Assembly: GCF_963678635.1 (NCBI RefSeq)
Contig: NW_026971708.1
Span: 62,001-126,000 of the forward strand
Reading direction: 5' to 3'
Source: Symsagittifera roscoffensis
Taxonomy: Eukaryota > Xenacoelomorpha > Acoela > Convolutidae
DNA length: 64,000 nt
Shown here: piece after piece, positions 23,901 to 35,670 of the stretch
How positions within the stretch are numbered: position 1 is the stretch's first letter
Layout: every line of letters starts with the position of its first letter
Position numbers and translations under genes: made by a program
Notes under the pieces: model-generated
The model's database searches: none
Told to the model about the DNA's origin: nothing
What the model saw: only the letters and a program-made list of their open reading frames with translations

Positions 23901-26900
23901 ACGGTAAGGAAGGCAGCATTTTCAGAGAATTGGCACGCGCTACCCTCCTGGTAACAAAAGATTCAAGATTAAAAGTGCTAATTGGGTTCTTCCCTATAAG
24001 ATGCTAGAAAGTTTCACGAAAAGATTTTCTAAAATACAAATCGAACGCAGTGTCAATTTCACATATCTCCTTTCTCAAGAAAGTCGGATACATGATCAAT
24101 TTTTGCCTTAAAAATTGTTTTGAAAACTTCCTTGCTGCATTGAATGATTTTGAGTGAGAGAAGATTTCGATTTTGCACCATAGGATATGTCAACATGAAG
24201 TTAATGGTTCAGACGTTGTAATATTTGACTAAGGATGACTTCGAATACACTTTTCTTGCTCTAAATAACAGCCCGTTGAATTTCTACAAAATTTATATCA
24301 ACTTGTGAATCTGATGGTCAAGTTTCAGTGTATTTTCGATCTCATTTTCAAGAAATTAAAAGACAGTTACTTTTTCGAAAGTGCAATTGCCGATCAGAAA
24401 ACTATCGTTGCCACAAGCTCGATAAAACTTCATCATCTAATTTTTTGACTCAATTTTTAGCAATTTGTTGTCAGTGCACAAATTGGATATTTTGCTTACG
24501 TAAGCTTGAAACGTCAAAGAGTTTGAAATTTTGTTGGCATCCACTAATGATGTATCACTGCTCCAAAATAATGTTTCCCTCATTGCATGAGATAAGTCGT
24601 TGATGTAAATTTAAAAAAAGAGAAAAAGACCTGAAACTGATCCTTGAGAAACGCTTTTGTTAAACTCTTATATTTTTGACTTTGTCTCAGCTTAATACAC
24701 ATACTGTTGTCTATTTGTTAGATAATTTTCCTTTAAGCCGGAAGTTGTACCCGGAGAACCAAATTGTTTCATTTTTTCAATCAAAAGATGCGGTCAAGTG
24801 TATCAAACGCTTTCTTGAAATCAATGAAACAAGAAAAGTTGAATCGTTTTTGTGAACCCTCTTCCAAATGATTATGATACTAAGTTGGTTATAGCTACAA
24901 TTGCATGAATACAGATTCGATTATTTCTGAAACCGAAACCAATTTCATGTATAAGTTTGTTTTTTGAGGCGAATCAAAGTATTTGTAAAAACCTTTCCGA
25001 TTGCAGATATTAAACTGATTGGTCTATGTTTACCTGGATCGTTCTTCACGCCATCTTCAATCAGCTGGAAAATTTTTGAAAATTTTAACAAGTCGGGAAA
25101 AACTTCCTGCCTGTAGCACTAATAAAAAAATCCAATTTATCAGCTGAGACTGTTGCAGCTATTTTGAGCATTTGATTGGAGATCCCATCCTGAATAACAG
25201 ATTTTTTTTGTTCAGATCTTCAATGGTTTGGATTACTTCATTTTTTATCAGTATGGGAGTGAAAAGAAAGAGTTGCTGTTGGCTCTGAATTTGGATTGAA
25301 AGTCTGATTCTCAGTCGCGAAATACTCATTGAAAGCGTTCACGTCGTAGGGAAATTTATGTAGTTTATTTCAAAGGCAAAATGATTAATGTCCTTGAACA
25401 TTCCCGTTGACTTCGACTTAATTTCAATGATCGAATCAAAAAATATACTTTAACTGAGGAGCTTTCTTTGATTACTGTCTTTCTAGCTGCCTTAATTGTT
25501 GTGTTTTTCAATGTTTGGATGCTCTACCTAGCTTTTATGCAATCTGTTTTGCTTTTTCATTAGGTTTTTGTTTTTCGTGGGTATCCAAGATTTTTTTCTT
25601 AATTTGTTTTTCAGAGGTTTATTAGGACAAAAAAAATCAAACTGATTCAGATAATTTTTACATCGAAATTTTCATATTGTAATAAAAACGTTCAATTTGT
25701 GATTATGATTTCGTACATAAGTCTAAATTACTTGTAGTATCCAAAGCAGAACGGTCTTTTTTTACTACGTTAATTATTTTTACAGTTAGGTCCATACTCG
25801 ACAACAAATAATCAATGCGAGAACTTGACGTTGAGCTAACCCTTATAGGTGAATAATTACTCATCAGTAAATCAAATGATTCCAAAACATTTTGTCCTCG
25901 ACAATTTGTCTAACATTTTTTGAGAGAATATCAAGATTGAAATCACTAAATAAAATCAGTGCACCTTCTAGTCTCTTTAATTCGAATAGGATAGTTTCTA
26001 ACTCCAAAAAGTCATAAAAGGCGTCGAGGCCGATAAATTTTACCTTCATTTTGATTCTCTCAGTTAGTTTTCTATATTTTCAAAACAAGATGTTCTAGAT
26101 AAACTTGAAGACGTGAATGACTATATTTCAATCAATTCCTAACATAAAAAACTACACTGCCTCCCCTTGACTTTTCCCTATTACAGCATAAATTATCATC
26201 ATAGACATCAGGGTGGTGAATATTTGTTTGATCAATAGAACTCAACGGTTTCACAAAGTCCTTTAACACCTGGTTTCGAATAATGTTATTTATTTAAATT
26301 GCCAGTTGATCGTGATGGGTTCGTACGTGTTGCACATTCAGAAAGAAATTGGGTTCTTCTTGAAAACTGTCAGAAATGAGATTGCAAAAAGACTCTCCGT
26401 GAATATTTTAAACAAAACAAGTTCTGATTTTAACGCCAAGACTGGTGAGTTTGCGATGTATCAATTTTTCATTTGCAGATTTTTTCGATGAACTATTGTT
26501 TTCGGTGGAACAGAATTACACATTTTTTTTGTTTTGAACCAAATTCATTTCATTATCAAAAACATTGCCATCAATTCCACTTTTAACACCTGTAGTTTTA
26601 CTTCGCACCCGCAGGTTGTCTGGGAAATTGAACATACGATAGTTCGCATTGTGTACTGCCGTTTAGAAACGGGATTTTCTGTTCGTTCATATACTTTCCG
26701 AACAGCATCATCTTTTTTGTTAATAACATTCGCAACCAATTTTGCATTAACCGATTTAAATACATCCAACTTATTCGTGTGAACACTTTAATTTGACAGT
26801 TCCTGCTGGTGTTGGTGAGGTAGAACTAGTTGGCTTTTATGAATATCATTGTCCCATGATGTTAAATACTCTAAATGAAAGTTTTCCAATAAATTTTCTG

Positions 26901-29900
26901 CCCCAATTCATTTCTGCGATAATATATATCATGTTTTTGGCAAAATAATCAAATTTCAGAACGATAGGAACACTATTCCTAGTAGGTGGTTGCGGCTGAT
27001 TCGCCTTGCGGTCAGCTGGTACAATTTTATATTCAAAAATTTGAAAAATGAAGTTATATACTTCGATTGTCAGTTGCGATGAGTTGGGTTTGAGCAGAAA
27101 ATGTGAAATACTAGGCAATCAATGCTAGTATAGCGCTCCTGTTGAACCAGCCTTTCCTCTAGAGAGCTCACATGTTTCTTCAAATCCCAAAAACCTGAAG
27201 CATATTGATCCAAACATTTCTCAAGTTCGGAGATTATAACATCTTTTCCGTCCATCTGCTTCACCAAAACATCCACCTTAAAACAAATTTACTAATAATG
27301 TCGCCCTGGTCCATTACTTTGCCCTGATGTTGACTCTTTAGGGTGTACTTTGAGGCAAAAGTAATTGGTAGTGTTTTAAAACAGTAAATCAACTGCTTTT
27401 TAGTAGTTAGAAATATAAATGTTAAATCCAACTGCTCTTTTTTGAGAATTGTTTGATGAAGGTTGAAGAAATGCGTTGAAAAAGAGATCGACAGATTTTT
27501 AGCTGCTCATCCTAACTGCTCATAGTGCTGATAGATTCAAGAAGGACACTCTTCTGATAGTCAAAAGAAGCTCTGAATTGTTGATCGAAGCCAACGTTGA
27601 TAAGAATCTAACATGACTTTATCTATTCAGTAAGTTTATCACAAGAATTAGGCTAATAAAACTGCACATAAAAGCACATTGGTAAATTTAATGCACTGAT
27701 ATCAGTTTTTCAAAAACTATGGAGAAAAAGCCAAAAATTTTGAAAAAATATATTAGGCTTAGTAAGATAAAGGGATTCATCATTTTTGGGGGTGAGGTAA
27801 AGCCGACAAAACCCGATTTGGTTCCAATTTAAACGTGCGTTTTCTTCAAAACATTTTGGATTGGCTCCAAGTGTGTCGCTAAGATATTAATGAAATCAAT
27901 ATATCGGTTGAATGAACATAAAAGCGACCGCATGTCGGCCATTTTTGCGGTTGTTTCCTTACGAGGCCAAACTGTGGGTTTAAAGATTGAAGTAATGAGG
28001 GTTTAAAGATTGCCATTTTGGCCATTTTGACCAATTTGGGACAATCAACGCGCGATATATTTCGCGCTATTAACGCGTAAGCGGAGATTTAATCCGTCTT
28101 AAAAATCATTCCAAATTGGTTGAACGAAGCTTGTTTGCCATAATTGATTTGTTACTAGGAGCGAAATTTATCACTTTGTACTTAATATGGCGTGTGGTTG
28201 GGTGTCTTTCACAAAAAATCTCAAATTAAAAAAAAAATTTCTTTTTAGTTTTATTTTTTTTCATGTTATCACTGCTTCATAGACTGCTGTATAAATTGAG
28301 GCATGTTATTTGTGTTTCTTAAATCAAATTGACTGGTGCTGCTAATGCGTCATAATTAACGTGCGTCACTTAAGAATTTTTGTAGTTTTACCCATTCAGT
28401 TTTTCCCAGTAGTTTACAGTTAATATTGCCAAAAAAGAAGTCTGGCTTAAGCCATGCAACCTCTCCATCTCACAACGAAGTATGCATGAAAACAAGAATT
28501 CTGTTTTTCAATAGAACATCTGTTTTTTCTGGAAAAAAATATTGAGTGAAAAAACTTTTGGCTTATAAAATTACCATCAATATTAATGCCAATGCATTCA
28601 AAAAGTCTACTAAATTTCTTTGAAGTTTTCCTGTTTTTCCATTTCTTTTACAAGCGGAGCAGCCGTAAGAGGGTTTCGACCCGACATATAATTTATTTAT
28701 TCTTGTTTTTATAATCTTATCACTTTAATTCTTCCAAAATTTTAAATCTTCATTTAAATGTAATTGTTTTTTTCCTTTTTTTTGTAATTTGCAAACTATT
28801 AATCTAGATATGACTTTTCTCTTGCTAAATGCACAGAAAACATCAGCTCTTTTTTTTCTGTAACTCAATTAGAAAATCTTCCAAATAAATTGTTTTTTTT
28901 TCTGATTAGTGTACTTCCAACTTACCACCTCATTTAGAGTACTTAAATGGGCACTTAAATATGTGAGAATGAAATGGCGTAGATTAAGTTTACACAATTT
29001 TCCTGAAGACCAAAAGTGGAAGCCAAACCTCATGACCGAATATTCAGGTCCATAATTGGTGAATGACTGAAAAGTTGGATCGCGCTTAGTCATAATCGTT
29101 AGATCAATTTTCAGACCACTGAAAGTGAGAGGGAACTTAGTTTTTGTGTTTTTTTTTGTTTCCCTCGATCAGGTAACAAAAAAATTAAAAAATGACCAAA
29201 ATAGGCCACGTGATATCTCATATTGAAACCCTTTCAGTCGTGAGTTGAACAGCTTCTTAACATTTCGGAAGATTTCGAGCTTCTAATCTAGATAGAAGTT
29301 TTATATAGATAATCTACCTAACTTTCTGGGTTTTCTGTACAGAAACTATCAATTTCTCATCTAATGCTAGAAATATATAACTTCTGGAAAGAGTAATTGG
29401 AAATCCGTTCACTGCTCAACCGCAACTAGATAAATATGAGTGTGTACACAAAAGCCTTACCCTCACTGGAGTTTCATGGATAAAAACCAATTATTTTTGT
29501 GTTTTTTGTCAGTGTCTACTAAAATGAAATTCAATCGGTTATATTCAAATAAAAAGGGATTACATTTGCTATTTGATGATAAGCAATAAAATTCTTTGCT
29601 AATCAATTATAATTGATTAGTTTTCACTTTTACAAATAAAGACAATGAAACTTCAAAAAATTGATATTCTCTATTTTTTGAGATACTCAATTTCAATGCG
29701 CTTTAAGTCTTTTATACGTTTTAAACTAAAGTTGGTTACTTGTTGTTCGTTTTCAATTTTGTTCTGCGCAACTTTGATTTTTGTTTCTATGTTTTTCACG
29801 TTCCTTCTTTTGTTCTCTCAACAATTTGTTCAAACTATTCACAAATTTGGGTGGAAGAATTGTAAGTACACTGTTTTTCAAACAATCGCATGCCGAGAAA

Positions 29901-32900
29901 ACGCAATGTTTTCGGCCAAAATTTTTCCATAAATGGTTTTTCTGTTCGTTTTATCAAAAAAATTACTCACAAATTTACCCACCTACCCTTTGACCTGAAC
30001 CAAAAGTGGTTCAGGAGGTCAAGTGGGGTTGGTTCAGGCGTTGGGGGTGGGGAAGTAAACTGGGTGGGGGTTTTAGGGGAGCAAAGAGGGAAGGCTAACG
30101 GAGTCATTTTGAATTTTGAGAAAACCTAGATTCAGAAATCGGATAAACCTTACACTCGCTTTGCAAAGTTTTCGTGTTACTCAAATGATGAATGCAGAAA
30201 ATCTCACAATTTTATGCATAAGGTAAAACAAAAAAAATGATTTTAAACGGATTATTGGGATTTTAATTAAATTTTTGTTCAATTTGGTTGCCTGAGTGCA
30301 TTGATTTCTTTTCACTCTTTTTGTCACTATAATTGATTTTTTTTTCACTTTTGTTGGATGCAGGTAGCAATACTGCAAATTAGCACCCGTTATAAACAGT
30401 GTTACTTTGCAACAGATTTTCGAATTTATCAGATCATGTGCCCTAGCCCTTAGCGCAAGTGTCTAGCAAACGGTAGATCTGAGGCACAAACTCGACCAGG
30501 ACATTTTTTTTCTAGCTAGATTTAGCCTAGATTTAGCTCATTTTTGATAAGAAATAAGATGAGAAATAAAGAACTTTAAGAAAAATACTGCTTTGTTTCA
30601 ACATTTCAAAATGATTTTCTGGCCATATATTCTTTTAAGAAGTTAAGTATTTCTAGTCAGAATTAAGGAATGTAATTGGTACGGGTTAACAGCATATAAA
30701 ACGTGTGCTATCATTAGTTAGACTTGTGAGTAATCAGACATTTTTGATTTTTTTCAAATCTGATTGACTGAAAAAGGTGTTACTTTTTCCGATCTGAACA
30801 TTTTCAAATTCAGTTGCAATTTGAAAAAAAAGTTGAACTTTATTTCAAATTGCAACTGAATTTGAAGATTTTCAGGTCGGAAAAGTAACTTTGTAATCAA
30901 TATTTTATGAATGAGAACTTTAAAGTTACAAGTGATATATCCTTATTTAGCCAATCAGATTTGAAAAAATCAAAACTGTCTAATTACTCACACTTTTTTT
31001 TTACTTTTTACTGCTAACCTGTACCGATCAGATTCCTTAATTCTGACGAGAAACACTTATCTTGTTAAAAGAATTCTGGCCAGAAATTCTTTTTGAAACT
31101 TTTAAACAAAGCAGAGATTTTCTTAAATTTCTTTATTTCTCACTTTATAAGTTATGGAAAATAAAATTGTTTGACAACATTTAGCGTATAAGTATGGTGG
31201 TTTTGTTTGCAAAAATAGCTGGAGATATAGAAAATGCAATTTTTGTTTGCTTACTGACTGTTTTGCTCAGGCGGTTGTCTACTTACTGCTACGCAACCGT
31301 TGCTGACATTTTTTTGATAAAAACGTCAACAGATTAATCAATGTTGAGTTTTACAAATTATAATAGTTTTGAGATTTGCTTTTTGGGACCCGAGTTCTGA
31401 TTTTTGGGACGTTTAGTGCACAAGACCCGAGATTTGAACTGAGAGCTATTGATTTGTAAATCACAAGTTTATATAATTGCTCGCAGCCTTAAAATTAGTT
31501 TAAAGGAGATCTTCAGCCTTTAAAAAAAATTAATTAAAATTTCAGCCAAAAATGAACATTTTGAAATATCTCTTGTCTAATGAGCTTCTGGATGATGAAT
31601 GGCTTCCATTGAAGCTGATGATCTCTTTAACTATTCCCCCAGCCTTTTGCAAATCGCTTCTAGGTGCCAAAGAGGGGGTTACTAGGCCCTCAAGTTTGGT
31701 AGAATTTTAAAATCGTATATCAGCATTTCATTAAAACTCGATCCAAAAAAAATTGCAATTAAAATGCCAAATTATGTTTTAAATATTTCATATCTGTAGT
31801 CGAATTCAAATGTCCATCTTGTAAGTTCTTGTCAATTTACTAGTAAGAATTACGTTGTTGTAAGATTTTACAAAATAAAGTTTTTTAGCCTCTTACAAGA
31901 GACGGTTTTTATAGTTTTGAAGATGCAAAATAAACTTTTACAAAATAATTTTACAAAATAATTTTTTACAGCTTCTTACAAGAGACGGTCTTTGTAGTCT
32001 TCTGGAAACGCTAAGAAAATATATTTGGTTGGCCTATAAAAAAGATAGACAAAACTTTCGAAAAATTTATGAAATCCTTACGCCCCTGGTAAAAATCTCA
32101 CAGGACCATTTTTTTTCCTGTCAGAACTCTTCAAGAAATCAAAAATTTTTAAAGGGTTTTTAAAGGATCGACTAATGACATCGTGTAATTTCATCTCTAA
32201 CTTATTTTTTCGAAGTCATGAAATTCCATGCTGCCTAATGTAATTCTGATTTTTAAGGCAAACCTAATCAATCCATGTCATTTAATCATGTATTTATAGC
32301 GATCCACCTTACCACATATTCTTGAGCGAAACACATGTTTGCGAGGTCAGTTCTTGCTTGATAGAAATAGAAAAACAGGCCAGAGAGACCAGAGAAAAGA
32401 AAGTCATAGGCGCTCTGGAAACCAACCAGATAGAACTGCATGGCCTGCAGCTCCCCAATCATGTATATGGATACAAGGCAGTAGACATTCAGCAGAATTG
32501 TCATGAATGCCACAAACACCTGAATACCGCCAACAAGTGAATAGAAAACTCAAATAGTTTTTCAAGAACTTCATCGCCCGTCTTGCGCTGGTTAGAACCA
32601 AATTCATGAGCCAAAAAAAAACATTCGTCTAAACATGCGCATTGTAAAATCTTCCATTTTCTACCCAGAATTTGGAACTTTTTATTAATCCTAAACAAAA
32701 TACCCCCAAAAATTAATTGTATCTATTTGGTAAGTCTATACTGTGTAAACCGAATCCAGTTCAGATAGAGAGCAACCAAACACGGAAAGAGTGAACTAAC
32801 TGGTTATACATACTTAATAGCACCTATGTGCTGTTTCACACACACTCAAACCAAATAATATAAAAGCCACTCAAGTCCTGCTCGTTTTCATAGGGTGTGG

Positions 32901-33179
32901 GGGGGGGGGGGGGGGAATTTCGATGAGTATGTTTACCTCAGGCAAGTCAGTGAGTATCATGTAGAACCCTACATTTTGTTTGTTTTGCTCGTTGAACGGC
33001 GGAAAAGTAGGGAAAGCCATCACTCCCCCTCCATGTTCCATGTGCCATCTCAATCTCCAGTCTGAGGTCGTAGTCAAGGGGTTAGTCGTGGTTGGTGAGC
33101 CGGTATAGATGAAGTTGTCGACAGCAGCTGTGGTTGACGCAGAATAGAAATCGTACGTAGTCATCGGCGGTGGAATCAT
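20974..33179 (-). CDS. Class A GPCR-like receptor, five exons
   Basis: Assembled from five minus-strand exons with matching phases: 33179-32937 (81 codons, donor GAG|gtaaac), 32519-32313 (acceptor tattcag, donor GTG|gtaagg), about 23240-22950 (acceptor ttttgtgag, least certain; donor TTT|gtaaaa), 22264-21987 and 21235-20974 (acceptor actgctacag). Total about 426 codons ending in TAA. Exon 1 gives a Thr/Pro-rich extracellular N-terminus. Exon 2 carries TM1 (VFVAFMTILLNVYCLVSIYM) and TM2. Exon 3 carries a long first extracellular loop, TM3 ending in SFERWVIVCKP (the E/DRY position is ERW) and TM4. Exon 4 carries TM5 and TM6. Exon 5 carries TM7 and a short cytoplasmic tail. TM7 has a 'FINS' but no NPxxY, which is replaced by VLLIVML. 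Intron 2 is 9 kb and full of transposons. The ligand is unknown. The first exon could be preceded by another, but its ATG is plausible. Confidence 0.75.
24200..27290 (-). mobile_element. Degenerate LINE (non-LTR retrotransposon)
   Basis: Reads on the minus strand from about 27290 to 24200, in the same orientation as the receptor gene, inside its second intron. ORF1 remnants: a coiled coil followed by 'LEERLVQQERYTSIDCLVFH' (27276-27070), then 'VPIVLKFDYFAKNM' (27118-26846), as in LINE ORF1 RNA-binding proteins. Endonuclease remnants: 'ILFSDFNLDIL' (GDFN-type motif, ~25950) and 'SSRIDYLLSSMD' (~25800). RT remnants: 'GKHRPISLISAIGKVF' (~25030), 'GFGFRNNR' (~24940), 'IDFKKAFDTLDR' (motif A, ~24810) and 'GVSQGSVSGLFLF' (~24630). 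The frames change repeatedly and contain stops. The motif order suits an L2/CR1/Jockey-like LINE, but the clade cannot be fixed by eye. The ends are not resolved. Confidence 0.75.
27930..28290 (-). repeat. Interspersed repeat family R1, copy G (partial, inverted)
   Basis: Carries the family core in reverse: 'gattgccattttggcc', 'caacgcgcgatatatttcgcgctattaacgcgtaagcgga', then 'catgttatcactgcttcatagac'. Both hairpin ends are missing. It lies inside receptor intron 2. Confidence 0.7.
28300..30540. other. Receptor intron 2 sequence, nothing recognised
   Basis: AT-rich intron sequence with short spurious frames. A G-rich patch lies at about 30010-30100. No exon-like segment was found on the minus strand between the LINE and the foldback element. 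Confidence 0.4.
30545..31150. mobile_element. Foldback (long inverted-repeat) element, ~600 bp
   Basis: The two halves are inverted copies. 'gagaaataaag...ctgctttgtttcaa...ctggcc' at 30560-30624 mirrors 'ggccag...ttttaaacaaagcag...ctttatttctc' at 31078-31142. 'aattaaggaat' with 'ggtac' near 30660 mirrors 'gtacc...attccttaatt' near 31020. The centre (~30840) is a tight palindrome, 'tcaaattcagttgcaatttga' facing 'tcaaattgcaactgaatttga'. Arms are about 300 bp and perhaps 85-90% alike. It has no coding capacity and resembles a MITE or foldback transposon. Target duplication not resolved. Confidence 0.75.
31850..32010. repeat. Imperfect two-copy duplication in receptor intron 2
   Basis: 'cttacaagagacggt(t/c)ttt(a/g)tagt' preceded by 'acaaaataa' occurs twice about 100 bp apart, a diverged local duplication. 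Confidence 0.55.
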
Positions 33180-33189
33180 TTTTTCTATC

Positions 33190-35230
33190 TGATCCTTATA
33201 TTTTTCTTTCCTTTAAAGATAAATTTATCGTATTGATCCAATTAAAAAGTAAAAAACTTGCGCTGGAGCAGAGAAGAAAAAAAAACAATTGAAACACTTG
33301 ATTTTTAAAGAGGCATATTCAAATATGAAACATTCAATCGGAGGCCCGAAGTCGAAAAAAAAGCCCCTCAAATTTAGATTTCAGCTATAATGAAATCAAT
33401 TTTACAATGTTTTTCTCATTTTCAAAATTAATTGATTGCATTTGAAACTAAATGGTTAAGAACTGCGCTCTACAACTCAGAATGATAACATAGCCGATAT
33501 GACGATTGTATTGCTTCTCAAGCAGATCTGCAAGAGAATTCTTTAAGCAATTAATTACATATTGTATCAACTACTTCTGAAAATAATCTAAAAACTAAGT
33601 AGCCTTCAAAACAATTTCTTAAAAAGTTTGATTGTGCAATGCCATGATTGTGCTATTTTGTCATCGCCAAACGGGAGCGTTGAAAATTGGGCACGAAAAT
33701 ACAAGTTTTTTTCTTTTGTTTTTCTGCCATATCGAAAATCTAAAAAACACTCAAATTGAGTGTTGTTTTCAGGAGTCGGTTGAATGGTGCTTAACGAGTT
33801 ATTGCTTGAAGGATTTATCTTAGCGAACTTTGAAAAAGCAGTTGAACAAGTGTCATATATCAATTATATTGGTATAAAAAAAATTATTCAAATCTTTTAT
33901 GAATCAATCAGCTATAATTTTTATGATATTTTTTTCACCATAAAATAGTACAATTTTTTATCACAATTAGAAGACACAATTGCTAGTACGCTTTCAGATA
34001 TAGCTCAATTTATTTGCAAACTTGTAATTTTTTTGCATAAATTTCTCATCAATCAACTCAATATTGCATAAATAACAATCGATAAAAAAGTAACTCAAAA
34101 GTCAAATCGATCCCGTGCCGCTACCAGAGATCGTTTCTTTCAACCTTTCTATTTCCTTTTTCCACAATTACAATATCAAAAACCAACAATATCGATTCGG
34201 AAAGTTTTAGTTTTTTCCTTTTTCAGATGGTTGGCTTGGGTTTTTTGACCTGTATGATTGAATTGTTTTAGAGCTCATGAATTTATGTTCAAAAATACTC
34301 GGAGACCTTGGGTCAATTTTTTGAAAATTTTTTATTGCCGAACGAATCACGACTGAAAAGGCTTGTTTTATATGATGTATCATTCGACTCATACCGATAA
34401 TTTTTTGCTACCTGACTTTTTGTGGAAAACAAACAGGAAAAAACTAAAACACACCAGGGGATAAAGCGTCCTTCCCTCCTTTTAGTTCATAGGTTAAGCT
34501 CCTTTCATTGGTTGAGCCATCTGGACCAAAAATTAACTTTTTCGCTTAACAAACTGAGGGCTACAAAATCCGTGATTTATTTTAAAACAATGCAAGTGTA
34601 AACGATTGCACTTATTTACGGTTTCTGGCAGTCACTGAAGATAGCAAAATGGTAACAATTCTGTTTCAAAAAAGTATTGAAATTTACTCAACACAGTTAG
34701 TCTTTCTGTTTCTTCCATATATAGTACATTTTGATTGAAATCAAAAATTTTTGTGCCCCGTATCACTAGAAGGCTTTTGTCATAAGGTTTTGCTTATTTT
34801 AAACAAAAACTTTGTAATAACAGTGTCCGTAAATATGACAAGTATTCACCCCTTGCTGATTTTGAATATACGTCTAAACAAAGTCTGCGCACACTCCTGA
34901 ACTTTTGGACTCTTTTTGGGGAACAAGCTAAGCTTCAAATAGTTTGACAAGGCAGAAAAATTCATATGCTAAAACAAATTTTTGTGTAGGCAGGAGACTT
35001 TAAAACTCTCTTTCATATCTCACTATAAATATCTTTTAATTTAAAAAAAAGCGTAAAAAAACGCTACAAAATTCAAGTTTTTTTCAAAATTTTTCAAAAA
35101 TCAAAACACAGAAAAGCAAAACACAGTGCCTGAAAGTTTGAATTTGTAAATAATTTTTAAATTATTATGCACATAAAACGAATATTTGTAAACTTTCTCA
35201 CTTCTAAATTTCTTACTCTAAAATGTAACT
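33190..35230. other. Intergenic between receptor 5' end and LTR element
   Basis: About 2 kb upstream of the receptor start codon. No gene, recognisable promoter element or repeat boundary seen. Receptor regulatory sequence probably lies here, but nothing specific can be read. Confidence 0.4.
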
Positions 35231-35236
35231 TCTTAC

Positions 35237-35646
35237 TGGAACCTGATCTAAACTATATTTTATGATTGGATAAATTAAATGTTTTACCAATGTAAAGTAT
35301 TTAATATTAACCAATCACGATCCATCTAACTAACAACCCACTTATTTGTAAGTGCTGAAGTTACTTGTAATTTCAGCACCAGAGAGATTTGAATTTAACT
35401 TAGAAATTAGTTGCACTCTCCCGAGTACTTCAGCCGCCGCAATAAACCAGTATACCCTAGATCTATTGAGCCTAGCAGAGACTAGTTAAACAACCTGAGA
35501 CTAGATAGTATAAGAGTAAGATTAGGATCGGTATTAGACTAAGAAGTTGCACGAATCTATCCGGCCGAAAATAAGATAGCGTGACGAGCAGACGGTGTAC
35601 CCTATCCGAAATTACTCTATGAGTTATACACTCCAGTCCTAACTCA
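35237..35646 (+). repeat. 5' LTR (410 bp)
   Basis: Begins TGGAACCTGATC and ends CAGTCCTAACTCA, with TG...CA ends. It differs from the 3' LTR at only two positions (T/C near 35307 and G/A near 35319), both transitions. AATAAA at 35441-35446 is the likely polyadenylation signal. A TATA-like 'ctatattttat' lies at about 35253. Confidence 0.95.
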
Positions 35647-35648
35647 TC

Positions 35649-35670
35649 TGGTGCGACCATAAGTCTCGAA
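35649..35670 (+). promoter_or_regulatory. Primer-binding site
   Basis: Two bases after the 5' LTR comes TGGTGCGACCATAAGTCTCG. Read on the minus strand, this stretch ends in CCA and begins with a TTCGA T-loop-like motif about 22 bases before it. That is close to a tRNA 3' end (normally 23) and has the expected C after the loop. The tRNA could not be identified. Confidence 0.65.

Noticed and set aside
24328..24603. A 91-codon plus-strand protein
   Set aside because: Antisense to the LINE RT remnant, which explains the sequence better.
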